A DNA stretch of 8,860 nucleotides from the NCBI GenBank assembly GCA_028282395.1, contig JANQHY010000137.1, positions 1 to 8,860 of the forward strand, in the 5' to 3' direction. The stretch's first letter is position 1; every line of letters starts with the position of its first letter. Of this stretch, positions 1 through 5,032 are shown one piece after another. The DNA comes from Gammaproteobacteria bacterium. GTDB taxonomy: Bacteria; Pseudomonadota; Gammaproteobacteria; UBA12402. Both the position numbers and the translations under genes were made by a program. The notes under the pieces were generated by a model. That model was not told the origin of the DNA, did not search any database, and was given only the letters and a program-made list of their open reading frames with translations.

Positions 1-100
1 AGACTGCTAATAGAGTGGAGCCAATTGATAACCCATTCGGTGCAAAAGTGTTACCTATGTCTCGAATATAAACTGTAACCCATGTCTTCGGTATGGACCA
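1..100 (+). mobile_element. Probable insertion-sequence end next to tRNA-Ser
   Basis: Two imperfect direct copies of a motif lie 25 bp apart: TGTTACCTATGTCTCG at 49-64 and TGTAACCCATGTCTTCG at 74-90. Repeated TGTnACCnATGTCT motifs are common at the termini of IS481-like elements, where they bind transposase. The exact boundary and any target duplication cannot be set because the left end is outside the window. The end stops within about 10-20 bp of the 3' end of the tRNA gene. Confidence 0.4.
3..71 (+). CDS. C-terminal end of a probable insertion-sequence transposase (partial)
   Basis: An open frame enters from the left edge and ends at a TAA at 69-71. Its visible tail contains NPFGAKVLPMSRI. 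The VLPMS part is written by the first copy of a repeated motif typical of the ends of IS481-like, integrase-core elements, where the transposase gene commonly reads into the terminal repeats. Only 22 residues are visible, so no catalytic residue can be checked and the family is a guess from memory of such tails. It could instead be a chance frame over insertion-sequence end DNA. Confidence 0.35.
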   Translation, partial: TANRVEPIDNPFGAKVLPMSRI

Positions 101-108
101 GTAAGAAA

Positions 109-199
109 TGGCGGAGAGAGAGGGATTCGAACCCTCGTGGGACTTAAAGCCCCCCACTGATTTCGAGTCAGGGCCGTTTGGCCGCTCCGGCATCTCTCC
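109..199 (-). tRNA. tRNA-Ser (anticodon CGA)
   Basis: This is a complete class II tRNA of 91 nt with the CCA end encoded (complement of 109-111). The acceptor stem is GGAGAGA/TCTCTCC with discriminator G. The anticodon loop CTCGAAA, complement of 161-167, gives anticodon CGA, which reads UCG. A long variable arm with GTGGG/CCCAC pairing and the T loop TTCGAAT identify a serine tRNA. The sequence resembles E. coli tRNA-Ser(CGA). The top pair of the anticodon stem (27-43) is a C-U mismatch. The 5' half has a near-identical partial copy at 2059-2101. The gene has its own promoter at 210-238. Confidence 0.97.
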
Positions 200-209
200 G
201 CGTGGCGCT

Positions 210-238
210 ATACTAGCAATTATGCGGCCTAGCGACAA
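210..238 (-). promoter_or_regulatory. Sigma-70 promoter of tRNA-Ser
   Basis: On the minus strand TTGTCG (complement of 233-238) and TAGTAT (complement of 210-215) are separated by exactly 17 bp. The -10 box lies 10 bp before the mature tRNA 5' end. The stretch just after the -10 is GC-rich (AGCGCCACGC), the usual discriminator of stringently controlled stable-RNA promoters. The promoter lies inside the segment bracketed by the two tRNA halves. Confidence 0.75.
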
Positions 239-264
239 GCTCAATAACTTTTAAATTTCTCATT

Positions 265-297
265 TACTAAAATTCTACTAAAATTTTACTAAAACTC
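265..297. repeat. Three tandem 11-bp direct repeats (TACTAAAA)
   Basis: TACTAAAATTC, TACTAAAATTT and TACTAAAACTC begin at 265, 276 and 287, a period of 11 bp that places each copy on the same helix face. They lie about 27 bp upstream of the tRNA -35 box. They could be integrase-arm or excisionase sites of the bracketed island, or an activator or UP-like site for the tRNA promoter. The rest of 239-380 shows no gene; it also holds a 10-bp palindrome GAAGCGCTTC at 351-360. Confidence 0.6.
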
Positions 298-380
298 GTC
301 AGTGCTAGTGCAATGTCAGTCACTTTCTAAAGTAACGTTTTTATCAGATAGAAGCGCTTCAATGTTCTTCCGAGGTGCTA

Positions 381-1043
381 TTAGGATACAGACGAAATAA
401 GATACAACCTTCTCTTTCTGTGGGTAGGGGTTGTATATTCCAAATAGGTAGTCTTATAATTTTCTGGAGCCATCTCAAGAATCCTTTGATGAGTTGGTAC
501 GTAATATCTCAAGACCCCATTGGGGGTATTATAGCCATAAGGACTTTTAAACTCGTCCGGAGGCGGTACAGCAACATCAAAGCAGAAAACCCCGCTAGCC
601 TTAAGTAGACTCAGTGATTTAGCAATTACTCTAGGTTGTTCATCTGCGGAAAACTCATATAAAAGTGCCCACATCATTAATATAAGATCATACGATGCTA
701 CTGTATTAAGATCAAAGATATCTCTCTTACTAATCTCAACCCTGGGGTTATCCCTATAGCGTTGCGAGCACAATTGACTAAATGACCCGCTTTTATCAAT
801 ACCATGAATTTAAGTACAGCAATTTAATGCAATAAGATAATCAATAACTCGACCAAAACCGCACCCTATTTCTAAAACACGCTCAGAGGTAACAATTAAA
901 TCCTTGATTAGGTCAAGATCACAGTTAGAATTTAAGCCTACTGTTTTTAATCGTCCTCGCAAGAAAGCTCCATCAATATCTTCATGTACTGGGATATTAT
1001 CATCATTCCCCCATGCTTCGACTATCAGTTTTTCTGTCTGCAT
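381..1043 (-). pseudogene. Class I SAM-dependent methyltransferase, broken by an in-frame stop
   Basis: The frame carries the glycine-rich SAM-binding motif I, VLEIGCGFGRV (about residues 56-66), then a TAA at 810-812 (codon 78), then resumes in the same frame with IHGIDKS, which supplies the acidic residue expected after strand 2. Further on is YDLILMMWALLYEF, the usual strand-4 motif IV region, followed by a strand-5 segment near FCFDVAVPPP. There is no frameshift: a single nonsense codon interrupts an otherwise continuous Rossmann-type domain. The ATG at 1043 is chosen because GAGG lies about 7 bases before it; the ATG at 1058 lacks such a site. The substrate cannot be told. The gene sits downstream of the toxin-antitoxin pair on the same strand. 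The break falls between two SAM-binding elements, so neither half should be active alone. The alternative is a sequencing error at TTA/TAA. Confidence 0.8.
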
Positions 1044-1052
1044 TAGGAGCCT

Positions 1053-1093
1053 CACCATCCATCATATTTTTATGTTATATTTTTTGGATGGTG
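1053..1093. repeat. 9-bp inverted repeat upstream of the methyltransferase start
   Basis: CACCATCCA at 1053-1061 and TGGATGGTG at 1085-1093 are perfect inverted arms around a 23-bp AT-rich centre. The left arm lies just upstream of the methyltransferase ribosome binding site. It may be an operator, a leader hairpin, or a weak attenuator between the antitoxin and methyltransferase genes. It has no T-run typical of a terminator. Confidence 0.45.
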
Positions 1094-1129
1094 GAGTCAT
1101 CGTCACATAAGAACTAAAACCAACAGAAC

Positions 1130-1453
1130 CTAAATAGGCTCAACTGAAAGTCTAAACCCAAGTGCGTGGAGTATTTTGTCAAGCGTGATTAAACGAGGGT
1201 TACCCTTACTTGATAGAATACGATAAAGATGGGCACGATCCAAATTTGATTTCTTTGCAACTGTACCAACACCTCCTTGTGCCAAGGCAACATTTTTAAG
1301 CGCCAACATAAATGCTTCGCTATCGTTGTCATCTTCATATTCTTCCAAGGCAACTTTCAGGTACTCGGTAGCTTCGTCAATGTTCGTCAAGTTAGCAATT
1401 AAATCTTTATGAAAGTCAGTCGTTTGACTGAACAATTTTTCTTCATTTTTCAT
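1130..1453 (-). CDS. HTH-type antitoxin of a type II toxin-antitoxin module (HI1420/HigA-like)
   Basis: The 107-residue protein matches the pattern of the addiction-module antidote family typified by Haemophilus HI1420. An acidic N-terminal part contains IDEATEYLKVALEEYEDD (about 25-42). A helix-turn-helix follows at about 58-82 (VAKKSNLDRAHLYRIL), then the conserved GNPRL at 84-88 and a hydrophobic end, ILHALGFRLS. It should bind and neutralise the toxin encoded just upstream and repress their shared promoter. Its ATG at 1453 overlaps the toxin stop by 11 bp, and a strong AAGGAG lies 7 bases before the ATG inside the toxin gene, which should favour antitoxin synthesis. The order toxin first, antitoxin second is normal for this family. 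The length is normal and the gene looks intact. Confidence 0.9.
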   Translation of the reverse strand: MKNEEKLFSQTTDFHKDLIANLTNIDEATEYLKVALEEYEDDNDSEAFMLALKNVALAQGGVGTVAKKSNLDRAHLYRILSSKGNPRLITLDKILHALGFRLSVEPI

Positions 1454-1769
1454 TGAAACGCTCCTTACAGTCTATCCAGTATTCTTGAGCCATTTTTATA
1501 TCTTTTTCTTGTGTGGCCTTATCTCCAGCACATAACAAAATAATGACTCTATCATGTATCTTTCCATAATAAATTCGATAGCCAGAACCAAAGGCTAATC
1601 GAAGCTCAAATACCCCTTGACCAACAGCTTTATAGTCACCTTCATTACCAAGAGAAAGTCGATCTATCCTGCGTCTTACCCTGGCCCTGATACTTCTATC
1701 TTTAAGTCTATTAAGCCAGTCATAGAACGGTTGCTTGTCAGTTATCGTTTTATATACACGTACTTTCAT
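1443..1769 (-). CDS. RelE/ParE-superfamily toxin (HI1419-like addiction-module killer)
   Basis: The 108-residue basic protein fits the HI1419-type killer family. Family features are visible in order: a basic helical region DRSIRARVRRRIDRL (about 24-38), ELRL at 55-58, GYRIYY at 63-68, and LLCAGDKATQEKDI at 78-91, which is the characteristic C-terminal strand and turn. Relatives are usually mRNA interferases acting at the ribosome, although the exact target here is inferred from the fold. The gene is first in a two-gene operon with the antitoxin and overlaps it by 11 bp. Its ATG at 1769 has no clear ribosome binding site, in contrast to the antitoxin. No truncation is visible, so the pair is probably functional. 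Confidence 0.9.
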   Translation of the reverse strand: MKVRVYKTITDKQPFYDWLNRLKDRSIRARVRRRIDRLSLGNEGDYKAVGQGVFELRLAFGSGYRIYYGKIHDRVIILLCAGDKATQEKDIKMAQEYWIDCKERFNEK

Positions 1770-1803
1770 AGCTTTAATTGTAGCTTATAAACAACAAAAA
1801 AGA

Positions 1804-1839
1804 AAGCATCCATGCTTAACTACTCACTCAAGCAGTTAA
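1804..1839. promoter_or_regulatory. Inverted repeats upstream of the toxin-antitoxin operon, candidate operator
   Basis: AAGCAT/ATGCTT (1804-1809 and 1812-1817) forms a dyad with a 2-bp centre 35 bp upstream of the toxin ATG. A second dyad, TTAACT/AGTTAA (1816-1821 and 1834-1839), overlaps its edge. Antitoxins of this type usually repress their own promoter by binding such dyads. The assignment rests on position and symmetry only, and no confident -35/-10 pair was found. Confidence 0.4.
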
Positions 1840-1881
1840 ACCGTATGCCCAAAATGTGCCGATTTGTGACTTAAAACAACT

Positions 1882-1958
1882 GATAGTTTTTGTAAAGTGG
1901 CAAATAAAAAACCGTAAATAAACATCAATTAAGCCAAAAAAGCTTTACAAAAACTATC
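1882..1958. repeat. 77-bp element with perfect 16-bp terminal inverted repeats
   Basis: GATAGTTTTTGTAAAG at 1882-1897 is the exact reverse complement of 1943-1958. Inside, TGGC (1898-1901) can pair with GCCA (1933-1936), extending the stem across a 6-base bulge. The 45-bp centre is very AT-rich and has no reading frame. No target duplication is evident. It could be a miniature inverted-repeat element, recombinase core sites, or a structured RNA. It is the main content of 1840-2035, where no gene is visible. Confidence 0.7.
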
Positions 1959-2038
1959 GCCAGGAACCGCATTCTATCTAGCCCAAAAATGGCAAATTGC
2001 AACATGCCAGAAATAGCTTAACCCTTTGAAATATATTG

Positions 2039-2094
2039 AAAAAGCACCGAGCGCCCATCTGAGTTCGAGACAGGGCCGTTTGGCCGCTCCGGCA
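2039..2094 (-). terminator. Terminator-like fold made from the tRNA remnant, after the DUF481 gene
   Basis: On the minus strand GAGCG (complement of 2085-2089) pairs with CGCTC (complement of 2049-2053). The stem extends by two GC pairs and two G-U pairs past one bulged base, and is followed directly by CTTTTT (complement of 2039-2044). The enclosed loop holds the small GGC/GCC D-arm hairpin. The position 16 to 73 bp beyond the DUF481 stop suits an intrinsic terminator. The loop is long, so efficiency is uncertain. Confidence 0.4.
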
Positions 2095-2101
2095 TCTCTC
2101 C
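2059..2101 (-). other. Truncated tRNA-Ser copy (5' half, through the anticodon arm)
   Basis: These 43 bases match nt 1-43 of the intact tRNA-Ser (complement of 157-199) with two differences, at 2063 and 2070, both in the anticodon arm. Bases 2073-2101 are identical to 171-199. The CGA anticodon is kept, but the variable arm, T arm and acceptor 3' strand are missing, so it cannot mature into a tRNA. It begins 8 bp after the stop codon of the DUF481 gene and has no promoter of its own. It is best read as the displaced half from a tRNA-targeted insertion, or a duplicated remnant. Confidence 0.85.
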
Positions 2102-2109
2102 TGGATAAT

Positions 2110-2934
2110 TCACGCAAAATTATACACCAGATTCAGGGTTGTGATAGTACTCCAACTGGCTTTATTGGGCTGTGGATCAGTATCGTTAATAGCTTGGAAA
2201 TTAATCTGGAAGCTTAAATGTGCAAATAAACTGGTAGATAGGCTGGTAGTAAAGGTGGTACGCGTATTTTGGTTGGTGAGGTTCGTTTGAATATCTTGCT
2301 TAAACTCTACCTGATCATTGATCTGCCAAGTGTAGTTACCCTGCAATTGTAAATTAGGAAAATCATGGACCTTATCAGTATCTCGAGGTACTGTGCGCTG
2401 AATACCGGGACCGCCCTGAAAACTTAAAGTCATGTTCTCCGGCATAGGAATATTGCGTCCGTAACCAATATTCCAGTTACCGGTATAGTTATATCCATCG
2501 AAACGATCATCAGTGTAATTGACCTGGGTGAATGCATAGTTACGATTAACAAAGTTATACTGTAATTGGCCTTGTAAGTATAAACGATTTGCGGTCACAC
2601 CATCTTTGGCTGTCTCATTACGTTGATAAGTTTGCAGACCAGAAAATTGCCACTGATTACGTTGATAATGCAAGTTTGTTTGCACGTTATACGATTGAGA
2701 ACGGGTGTTACCTGTATTGATCACCGCACCGGCACCCACGTTAGTACCTTTCCAGGGGCTGACAGCGGCCTGTGCTTTAGCAATACATTTTTTTACGCAT
2801 TGTTTGTGGTGCTTAGCTACTACTTTCTGTGCCTTTTCAGCGGCTTGTGCTTTAGTTTCATCGCTATTAGTAACGTTAACGGCATAACTGATCAGTGGCA
2901 GTAATAAAATAGGTAGAATGGCGCAGCGAATCAT
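2110..2934 (-). CDS. DUF481 family outer-membrane beta-barrel protein
   Basis: The 274-residue protein starts with a signal peptide (hydrophobic ILPILLLPLISYA, cleavage near residue 18). A Lys/Ala-rich linker follows (about 24-58) with two cysteines spaced CxxxC (46 and 50). A DUF481-type barrel then begins at GAGAVINTGNT (67-77). Alternating aromatic strands such as LYLQGQLQYNF and YAFTQVNYTDDRFDGYNY follow, and the protein ends on NLVYNFA, a typical last outer-membrane strand with a near-terminal aromatic. Family members include E. coli YdiY and salt-induced outer-membrane proteins, whose substrate is not known. The gene is divergent from purB. The ATG at 2934 has no good ribosome binding site, but it is the only start that keeps the signal peptide. 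The long charged linker before the barrel is unusual. Confidence 0.8.
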   Translation of the reverse strand: MIRCAILPILLLPLISYAVNVTNSDETKAQAAEKAQKVVAKHHKQCVKKCIAKAQAAVSPWKGTNVGAGAVINTGNTRSQSYNVQTNLHYQRNQWQFSGLQTYQRNETAKDGVTANRLYLQGQLQYNFVNRNYAFTQVNYTDDRFDGYNYTGNWNIGYGRNIPMPENMTLSFQGGPGIQRTVPRDTDKVHDFPNLQLQGNYTWQINDQVEFKQDIQTNLTNQNTRTTFTTSLSTSLFAHLSFQINFQAINDTDPQPNKASWSTITTLNLVYNFA

Positions 2935-2968
2935 TGAATTATATTATGTCAGGTTGGAATGGTTGGCT

Positions 2969-2997
2969 ATTGTAACGGGGCTTTTGCTGATATTGAA
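2969..2997 (-). promoter_or_regulatory. Possible promoter of the DUF481 gene
   Basis: TACAAT (complement of 2969-2974) stands 17 bp downstream of TTCAAT (complement of 2992-2997) and about 35 bp before the gene start. The -10 is good and the -35 is weak. A second -10-like TATAAT (complement of 3002-3007) lies further upstream without a clear -35, so the assignment is tentative. Confidence 0.35.
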
Positions 2998-3021
2998 GAC
3001 AATTATAGTACTAACATGACT

Positions 3022-3049
3022 TTGTTAGCAGTAAAAAGTCTTATATAAT
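3022..3049 (+). promoter_or_regulatory. Sigma-70 promoter of purB
   Basis: TTGTTA at 3022-3027 and a perfect TATAAT at 3044-3049 are 16 bp apart. Transcription should start near 3056, which is downstream of the first in-frame ATG at 3048, so that ATG lies inside the -10 box and cannot be the usual start. An inverted repeat CTAACA/TGTTAG (3011-3016 and 3023-3028) covers the -35 and may be an operator. Its owner is unknown, and it does not look like a recognised PurR box. Confidence 0.7.
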
Positions 3050-3080
3050 GGCGAAAACGTGTCAAAGTGACTTTTTTATG

Positions 3081-4448
3081 ATGAATGAATTGTATTCTAT
3101 TTCGCCAGTTGATGGCCGATATGCTCATTTAACCGAAGCGTTAAAGGAAATTACCAGCGAATACGGTCTGATTAAAAACCGTGTTTTTATTGAAGTGAGC
3201 TGGTTACAGCACTTGTCTCAAACACCTGAAATCTTTGAATGTCCACCCTTATCACCAGAAGATGAACGGTATCTGGATCATATTGCCGACCGCTTTACAC
3301 TAAACGAAGCGATGCGTATCAAAGCCATCGAAAAAGAAATCAATCACGATGTCAAAGCAGTGGAATATTTCTTGCAGGAAAAGATTGCTGACCATCCTAC
3401 CTTAAGCCGTTACATTCCATTTATTCACTTTGCTTGTACTTCAGAAGATATTAACAATCTGGCTTATGCACGAATGCTGCAAATGACAATGGCACGAGTA
3501 ATCTACATTCAATTACATCAGATTATTCAAAGTCTGGAAAAGTTAGGTAAAATGCATGCTAGTGTACCTATGCTATCGCGCACGCATGGCCAGTCAGCCT
3601 CGCCAACGACTGTCGGTAAAGAAATTGCCAATGTCATTGCCAGAATCCGCCGCCAATTAAAGAACCTATTACACCACCCTATTCTTGGTAAAATGAATGG
3701 CGCGGTGGGTAACTTTAACGCGCATGTTGTTGCTTATCCGGATGTCGACTGGCCATTGGTATCACAAAAATTTGTCGAAAGCATTGGACTTACTTATAAC
3801 CCAATGACTACACAAATCGAACCACACGACTTGATGGCAGATGTATTCCATAACATGATACGCGTTAATACCATTCTTACTGATTTCTGTCGCGATATGT
3901 GGGGCTATATTTCATTGGGTTATTTTAAACAAAAACCCGACTTTAATGAAGTGGGCTCCTCTACTATGCCGCATAAAATCAATCCAATTGACTTTGAGAA
4001 TGCGGAAGGTAACTTTGGCATCGCTAATGCGCTATTTGATCATTTGGCTAACAAACTGCCTATCTCAAGTTGGCAGCGCGACCTCACGGACTCAACCGTA
4101 TTACGCAATTTGGGTGTGGCCTTTGCCCATAGCTTAATTGGCTATCGCAACTTATTACAAGGCATAGGCAAACTCGATGTAGACGTCGATTTCATTGTTG
4201 ATGACCTCAATCAGCATCCAGAGATTTTGGCAGAAGCTATTCAAACTGTAATGCGCAAACATGGCTTGGAAAACCCCTATGAGCAGTTAAAAGCCATTAC
4301 ACGTGGCAAGCCGATTACACACAATAACTTAGCGGCACTGATCGACAAGCTTGAGTTGCCTAAAGAAGTAAAAGACGCACTTCATCAACTGACGCCAGAA
4401 CAGTATATTGGTTTAGCGACCAGGCTTGCCGATGAAGAAATGAGCTAA
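3081..4448 (+). CDS. purB: Adenylosuccinate lyase
   Basis: PurB catalyses two purine-pathway eliminations: SAICAR to AICAR plus fumarate, and adenylosuccinate to AMP plus fumarate. It is a cytosolic homotetramer of the fumarase/aspartase superfamily. From the ATG at 3081 the protein has 455 residues, one fewer than E. coli PurB, and begins MNELYSISPVDGRY like its relatives. The family signature SSTMPHKIN is at 293-301 with the catalytic serine on its mobile loop. The general-acid histidine lies in THGQS at 168-172 (H169). The TSEDINN motif binds substrate in the middle of the first domain. The ATG at 3078 is an equal alternative; AAGTGA upstream is a weak ribosome binding site serving either. 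The longer frame from 3048 starts inside the promoter and is rejected. The gene appears monocistronic and intact. Confidence 0.97.
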   Translation: MNELYSISPVDGRYAHLTEALKEITSEYGLIKNRVFIEVSWLQHLSQTPEIFECPPLSPEDERYLDHIADRFTLNEAMRIKAIEKEINHDVKAVEYFLQEKIADHPTLSRYIPFIHFACTSEDINNLAYARMLQMTMARVIYIQLHQIIQSLEKLGKMHASVPMLSRTHGQSASPTTVGKEIANVIARIRRQLKNLLHHPILGKMNGAVGNFNAHVVAYPDVDWPLVSQKFVESIGLTYNPMTTQIEPHDLMADVFHNMIRVNTILTDFCRDMWGYISLGYFKQKPDFNEVGSSTMPHKINPIDFENAEGNFGIANALFDHLANKLPISSWQRDLTDSTVLRNLGVAFAHSLIGYRNLLQGIGKLDVDVDFIVDDLNQHPEILAEAIQTVMRKHGLENPYEQLKAITRGKPITHNNLAALIDKLELPKEVKDALHQLTPEQYIGLATRLADEEMS

Positions 4449-4515
4449 CGGCTATTGGTCGGTAATCTTGCTTTTGGTTTTAAAATCTCGTTATTTGTAA
4501 CGTTAATACTGAAGT

Positions 4516-4535
4516 GTCGGTTGTAGGAAACCGGC
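4516..4535 (+). terminator. Weak hairpin after purB, possible terminator
   Basis: GTCGGTT (4516-4522) pairs with AACCGGC (4529-4535), seven pairs with one G-U and a 6-base loop, about 70 bp after the purB stop. No T-run follows, so it is at best a weak or Rho-assisted terminator. The remainder of 4449-4630 contains only AT-rich DNA. Confidence 0.25.
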
Positions 4536-4646
4536 TATCTATTTATGCAGATATCTAAGTAAACACACGTAAGCGTGATTGTTAATCAAGACTTTTTATC
4601 AATATTATATGCATGTGGCAAGCAAAATTAATTAAGGAGTGCTGTC

Positions 4647-4966
4647 ATGACGATCCAAGCAAATACATTCCTATCAGTAAACTTTGACCATTGCTATAGT
4701 GAAGGTTTCAAAGCCTTAAAAATGCAACAATCCGTCGATAACAACCCCTTTCAAATAGGCTCAAAAGAGGCTCACTATATTGGCAAGAAGGCTGGTGGGA
4801 TGCTTTTTATGAAATTGCACCGCGCTTTACAGAACAATCAAATTCTCTTGCCGCTAATGATGGCTGGATTAATAAACTATCCAAATATAAATGGCCTCTT
4901 GTAGGCTCCATATTGAGCGCGAGCTTGGTAGCAACCTCTTGGGTAATTTTTGAAGCAGCCGCTTAG
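4647..4966 (+). pseudogene. Rmf/CrpP-like small protein with C-terminal membrane segment, frameshifted
   Basis: A strong AAGGAG lies 8 bases before the ATG. As written, the frame ends at 4904 after 85 residues, and everything after Tyr44 looks unrelated to the start. Skipping two bases in CACTATATTGG (4779-4780) moves reading into the frame from 4781, which stays open to TAG at 4964-4966. The joined 105-residue protein reads NPFQIGSKEAHY then WQEGWWDAFY across the join. The pattern, a GF/GY..A repeat, NPF, then EA..W.EGWWDAF, recalls ribosome modulation factor and the CrpP-like family. The restored tail, KYKWPLVGSILSASLVATSW, looks like one membrane helix, which Rmf itself lacks. The function is therefore uncertain. 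The shift may be a real mutation in a TA run, a sequencing error, or less likely programmed slippage. Confidence 0.75.
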
Positions 4967-4997
4967 TAAATTTTACAAGAGTTCAGCCTAAGCATAA

Positions 4998-5032
4998 CTT
5001 CAGTCAATGTCCGAGTTAGCCATTGACTGAAG
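4998..5032. repeat. Perfect 12-bp inverted repeat spanning a stop codon
   Basis: CTTCAGTCAATG (4998-5009) is the exact reverse complement of 5021-5032, with an 11-base loop. The right arm encodes the SSVN near the end of the minus-strand secreted protein, and its TAA lies in the loop. It also sits 32 bp after the end of the frameshifted Rmf-like gene, so it could act as a shared 3' hairpin for both convergent transcripts. Neither side is followed by a strong T-run. Confidence 0.5.

Noticed and set aside
265..297. Start of a CRISPR array or a plasmid-type iteron origin
   Set aside because: Units are only 11 bp with no spacers, and no cas or replication gene is nearby.
375..1110. Plus-strand frames at 375-608 and 904-1110
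   Set aside because: Both are antisense to the methyltransferase remnant, whose motifs show the minus strand is the coding one.
2026..2217. Plus-strand 63-residue frame across the tRNA remnant
   Set aside because: It crosses the tRNA-like sequence and the end of the DUF481 gene and has no ribosome binding site.
2623..2904. Two overlapping plus-strand open frames (2623-2904, 2705-2887) with hydrophobic ends
   Set aside because: They are antisense to the signal peptide and linker of the DUF481 gene; the hydrophobicity is a by-product of the opposite strand.
3946..4137. 63-residue frame inside purB
   Set aside because: It is an out-of-frame shadow of the PurB active-site region.
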